A stretch of 64,000 nucleotides of DNA, from contig NC_090743.1 in assembly GCF_036898095.1 (NCBI RefSeq), positions 20,737,479 through 20,801,478 of the forward strand, read 5' to 3'. Under the pieces are notes generated by a model that saw only the letters and a program-made list of their open reading frames with translations, did not search any database and was not told where the DNA came from. Below, piece by piece: positions 59,801 through 64,000 of the stretch. How positions within the stretch are numbered: the stretch's first letter is position 1; each line of letters starts with the position of its first letter. The translations under genes and the position numbers were made by a program. This stretch comes from Palaemon carinicauda. Lineage: Eukaryota > Arthropoda > Malacostraca > Decapoda > Palaemonidae.

Positions 59801-61317
59801 CAGTTTTATTTTGTTGAGGAACTTCAGACATCAAGCATTGTCACCCGCAGCCTTTACAGTTCTGATTTCTTGTGGAACGTCAAACATATCAAACATTGCC
59901 AACCGCAGCCTTTGCAGTTTTATTTTCTTGTGGAACTTCAAACATATCAAGCACTGTCACCCGCAGTCTTTGCAGTTTTATTTTCTTGTGGAACTTCAAA
60001 CATATCAAGCACTATTGCCCACAGCCTTTGCAGTTTTATTTTGTTGTGGAACTTTAGACACGTCAAGTACTGTCACCCACAGCATTTGCAGTTTTATTTT
60101 GTTGTGGAACATCACACACATCAAGTATTGTCACCCGCAGCCTTTGTAGTTTCGTATTCTTGTACAACTTCAAACATATCAAACACTGTCACCTGCAGTT
60201 TTATTTTCTTGTAGATATTCAAACACACCAAGCATTGTCACCCATAGCCTTTGCAGTTTTATTTTCTTGTGGAACTTCAAAACATATCAAGCACTGTCAC
60301 CCTCAGCCTTTGCAGTTCTAATTTCTTGTGGAACTTCAAACATATCAAACACTGCCAACCGCAGCCTTTGCAGTTTTATTTTCTTGTGGAACTTCAAACA
60401 TATCAAGCACTGTCACCCACAGCCTTTGCAGTTTTTATTTCTTGTGGAACTTAAAGAAACATATAAAAAACTGCCAACTGCAGCCTTTGCAGTTTTTATT
60501 TTCTTGTGGAACTTAAAGAAACATATCAAAAACTGCCAACTGCAGCCTTTGCAGTTTTTATTTCTTGTGGAACTTGAAGAAACATATCAAAAACTGCCAA
60601 CTGCAGCCTTTGCAGTTTTTATTTTCTTGTGGAACTTCAAAACATATCAAGTACTGTTACCCGCAGCCTTAACAGGTTTTTTTTTGTGGAGCTTCAAACA
60701 TATCAAGCACTATTGCCCGCAGCCTTTGCAGTTTTATTTTCTTGTGGAACTTCTAACGTATCAAGCACTGTCACCCGCAGCCTTTGCAGTTCTATTTTCT
60801 TGTGGGACTTCTAACGTATCAAGCACTGTCACCCGCAGCCTTTGCAGTTCTATTTTCTTGTGGGACTTCAAACGTATCAAGCACTGTCACCCGCAGCCTT
60901 TGCAGTTCTATTTTCTTGTGGGACTTCAAACGTATCAAGCACTGTCACCCGCAGCCTTTGCAGTTCTATTTTCTTGTGGGACTTCAAACGTATCAAGCAC
61001 TGTCACCCGCAGCCTTTGCAGTTCTATTTGCTTGTGGGACTTCAAACGTATCAAGCACTGTCACCCGCAGCCTTTGCAGTTCTATTTGCTTGTGGGACTT
61101 CAAACGTATCAAGCACTGTCACCCGCAGCCTTTGCAGTTCTATTTGCTTGTGGGACTTCAAACGTATCAAGCACTGTCACCCGCAGCCTTTGCAGTTCTA
61201 TTTGCTTGTGGGACTTCAAACATATCAAGCACTGTCACCCGCAGCCTTTGCAGTTCTATTTTCTTGTGGAACTTCAAACATATCAAGCCCTGTTCACCTG
61301 CAGCCTTTACAATCCTT
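56826..61317 (+). repeat. 58-bp minisatellite, main array (about 75 units)
   Basis: The unit consists of 'gcagttttattttcttgtgg', then 'aacttcaaacatatcaagca', then 'ctgtcacccgcagccttt'. The first unit at 56826-56930 is degenerate. Blocks of related variants follow: 'ttagacacgtcaag' (about 56940-57530), 'cgaagccttcgcag' with 'atcgag' (57540-58930), mixed units (58930-60240), longer units with 'aaagaaacatat' (60430-60640) and homogeneous 'gggacttcaaacgtatcaag' units (60790-61220). Because 58 is not divisible by three, three units form a 174-base reading cycle, so long frames exist in all three plus-strand phases. They are not genes. Confidence 0.95.
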
Positions 61318-61830
61318 CAAGGTCGCTCATAAATGGCATAGACAAGGGACTGGACAATGCTTTAGAAACTGACCATATATTATTATTATTTTTGTTAATT
61401 GCTAAGCTACTACCCTAGTTGGAAAAGCAGAGCAGGATGTAAGTCCAATGGCTCCAGCAAGGAAAAAAAACCATTGAAGAAAGGAAAAGAGGAAATGAAT
61501 AAACTACAAGAGGAATAATGAACAATGTAAATAGAATATTTTAAAAGAACAGTAGCAACATTGAAATTGATCTTTCATATATAAACAATAAAACCTTAAA
61601 AAAAAACAAGAGGAAGAGAAATAAGATAGAATAGTACGATAAGTGTACCCTCAAGCTAGAACCAGGGAGGGGCATGCAATAGCTGCTGATGACTCAGCAG
61701 GTAGATCTGTAGGCTCCACTAAATACCCCATCCCTAGCTCAAAAGGACGGAGAGTTTACAGGCATTACAAGAAATTTTCAAACTTGAGTGTGTCTCGAAC
61801 TCTCTTGCAACAGATTTCTAGGCAGGGAAG
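61318..61830 (-). repeat. SINE-B interrupted by SINE-A, inserted in the 58-bp array
   Basis: SINE-B sequence lies at 61318-61378 and resumes at about 61653-61802 ('gctgctgatgactcagca'). Between them is a SINE-A 3' fragment (61380-61650) with its ATT tail and 'ccctagttggaaaagcag'. Degenerate minisatellite units occur on both sides. Confidence 0.8.
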
Positions 61831-61839
61831 TTTCCAATA

Positions 61840-62545
61840 ATCTATCACAGCCTTTGTAGTATTTTTGTTGTAGAACTGCAAAGGCATACCAAACACTTAC
61901 TCAAACCTTTGCAATATTTTACTTGTGTTACTTACGGAGCTACAAGGTATACCAAGGTCAGTCACTCATAACCTTTGCAACATTGTTATTGTGTAATGGT
62001 AAGGCTTATGAAGCCCAGTCACCTGTACCGTATACAGTTTTTCTTTTGGAGCTGCAGCTATCCAAGCCATCACTAATATCCTTTGCAGCATATTCGTTGA
62101 TGAATTCTAAATCATTATGTTCAGATGTGTAGCAGCAAGGCAGATTGCAGCATTTTTTTAAGAGTTACAAATCATAAAAAACCACTTACCCCTAACTCCG
62201 CAGTATTTGTCTTGTGGTTCTGGAAGGTATACCAAACACTCAACTTGGCCTAAGCACCATTGTTCTTCTAAAGCTACAAAACATACCAAACACTTGCTCA
62301 TAATCTTTGAATAATTGTATAGATGATCCACAAGGTATATAAATCACTGTCACTCATGGTCTTTCCATCTTTTTTTTTCTTGTGAAACAGCAAGGCATAC
62401 GAATGCCTGTTACACCTAGCCTTTAGAGCAACTTTCTTGTGCAACTATCAGGCATAATAAACGCAGTCAATTACAGCCTTGCAATTGTTTTCTTGTGGAA
62501 CTGTATACCTACCAAGCACTGTTACCCGTATCCTTTGCAGTATTT
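61840..62545 (+). repeat. Diverged right flank of the 58-bp minisatellite
   Basis: Loose copies of the same unit occur roughly every 58-65 bases, each with a 'cctttgca' block, a 'ttcttgtggaact' block and a 'taccaagcactgt' block. The last clear one is at 62482-62545. They are far more diverged than the main array. Confidence 0.8.
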
Positions 62546-62549
62546 TGGA

Positions 62550-64000
62550 AAATTTATCAGCTTCTTTTATGAACACTTAAGCTTCAAGAAATATAATGTG
62601 TTGCGTGAGAGAGATTCTCTTAAAGCAGCATGAATTTAATTTTGATTCCAAGGTGGCCAGGTTTTATTGATTTTATTTTCTGCGGTACATCTTCAATCCC
62701 AGTAAACACACTTGTGTTTTACAATACTAGCAGGTTACAACATACATTCGACTATTACCTCGTTCAAAGGGCAATTACTACATGAAATTGGAAAAGCATT
62801 TGAATAAGCGATATGATGTTTAAGTATCTTTCAATATATAAATCTGCAGGATAGTACATACAAACAATGAAATGAATCTTTTTTATGGATTCTTATTTTA
62901 CATTCACATATATCAAATGTACTGTATGTGTAATTACTGACGGTGAATGTTCTGAAACTGTTCGCTTAAGCCTTGTCCAGATTAAAGGATTAATGATCGT
63001 TTATTAAGGTGTGTTTTTATCATAGGAAATGCTTATATTGAAACTACATTACAGTATTATTTAAAATCTACGACGGCCAGTATAAAAAAGAAATTGGATT
63101 AGTTTTATTCATTTGTAAACTAAATGTTTTCGTGAATATTTACATATTTTTATAAAGTTGTGAACCAAAGAATATTCATTATTGTTATTGTGTTAATGTG
63201 TTTGAGACTTGGGAAACATGAAATATGGTTAAAAGTAGGCAAATTATATTTCATTTAGACCACTTTTCCGACTTCATTACCTTTGTTAGTTAGATCTTAT
63301 CATAATCTGGGGATGTATGAGGAGAAAAATATGCAACATATGTATATGTTTATACATTATTTCCGGCAAAATTAGAGAAAACAAGTTTGAGGTCAAAAAT
63401 ATTTTTCTTCTTTTTATTTTAGCTCCAAAGTCTTTTAAAATGTAAACCAAATTTTGTAAACTAAGTTAGCAAATTGTGTGTAAGAAATGTATTTGCAATT
63501 ATATCTATATTTAGGCTTTTGAAGAAGCAAACCGTGCTGCAATAATTAATTCCCGACTCCGAATTGAAAGAACTTCGTCAAGACTTGTCGCAACGGTGAA
63601 GATCAAATTTAATCTTAGCAACGTTTTTATTCTAAAATCCTCAAATTCCCAGCATTTTCTTAACACAGACCAACCGTTACTCATCCCCCATGCAATGTTG
63701 TTAAAACAAAAAATTCTGAACTTTGTGCTCATTTTCTTTTTATTGAAATCTTCTGGGTCAACTATTACCGAGATAAGCGAGGCGATACAACGCCTTATCT
63801 TATCTGAAGAAAAAGAAAACTTCCTATCAATCGATGATGAAGACAGATAGTTTACTTTCGTTAAGTGATATGACAGACACGTTTTTATACTATTTTCTTA
63901 GCTCGGTGCCGTGGCACTCATTCTCGGAACATACTTATGTAACGTTCACGTAATACCATTGATGGCGCATTTCGATGACGTTTTGTTTAGCAAAATCCTT
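62550..64000. other. Unassigned AT-rich stretch, possible exon-like segments at the end
   Basis: Mostly featureless. At 63515-63600 the plus strand reads AFEEANRAAIINSRLRIER onward without stops behind an AG. At 63901-64000 it reads LGAVALILGTYLCNV behind TTTTCTTAG and runs off the window. Neither is supported enough to call a gene. Confidence 0.35.

Noticed and set aside
57474..61418. Many overlapping long frames (up to 648 codons) over the 58-bp array
   Set aside because: The same residues recur in all three plus phases because 58 leaves remainder one when divided by three. This is a property of the minisatellite, not of a protein.
48340..62545. CRISPR-like appearance of regularly spaced repeats
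   Set aside because: There are no unique spacers, since units are contiguous tandem copies, and the context is plainly eukaryotic with no cas genes.

Overview
The window looks like nuclear DNA of a decapod crustacean, most likely a shrimp or prawn. This is an inference from its texture. It is very rich in long AT, GA/TC and ATT microsatellites, it is packed with non-LTR retrotransposons (LINEs) whose 3' ends run into (ATT)n, and it contains one intron-rich gene with good GT/AG junctions. I see no prokaryotic or organelle features. Species assignment would need a database comparison.

The one gene I can reconstruct with confidence is on the minus strand, from the ATG at 14939 to the stop at 7475. 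Eight coding exons join in phase into a 313-codon secreted protein: a signal peptide, two LDL-receptor class A modules (the second degenerate), a short linker and a C-type lectin-like domain without an obvious EPN/QPD sugar-binding motif. A possible untranslated first exon lies near 18519-18604. A weaker plus-strand gene candidate has a TATA box at 42390, a first exon ending at 42598 and an exon at 47250-47378.

Most of the rest is transposable elements. LINE-1 (1924-5300, minus) is nearly intact: an endonuclease/reverse transcriptase frame carries an N-terminal 2A-type ribosome-skipping motif after a hydrophobic leader, with one frameshift near the C terminus. A second, decayed copy (20004-23345) is split by a non-autonomous element. 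Fragments of at least three other LINE groups are present: an RTE-like family (23665-24562, 44470-45000 and several tails), a family called Z here (1158-1927, 6220-6800, 41775-42215), and a tail-bearing C-terminal fragment at 26193-26592. A roughly 640-bp non-autonomous family (SINE-A) shares its 3' end with LINE-1 and occurs about a dozen times. A tRNA-headed family (SINE-B) and a third family (SINE-C) are also present. DNA-transposon-like elements include a TA-flanked palindromic MITE (three copies), a TTAA-flanked inverted-repeat element (47793-48187), a 351-bp terminal-inverted-repeat element (12822-13172) and a near-perfect snap-back palindrome (19813-19977).

The right third holds two large minisatellites: a 30-bp SalI-containing array (48340-49740) that is open on both strands, and a 58-bp array (56826-62545) with subfamily blocks, a 610-bp internal duplication and a nested SINE insertion. 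The stretches between these features are AT-rich, and I see no convincing genes in them.
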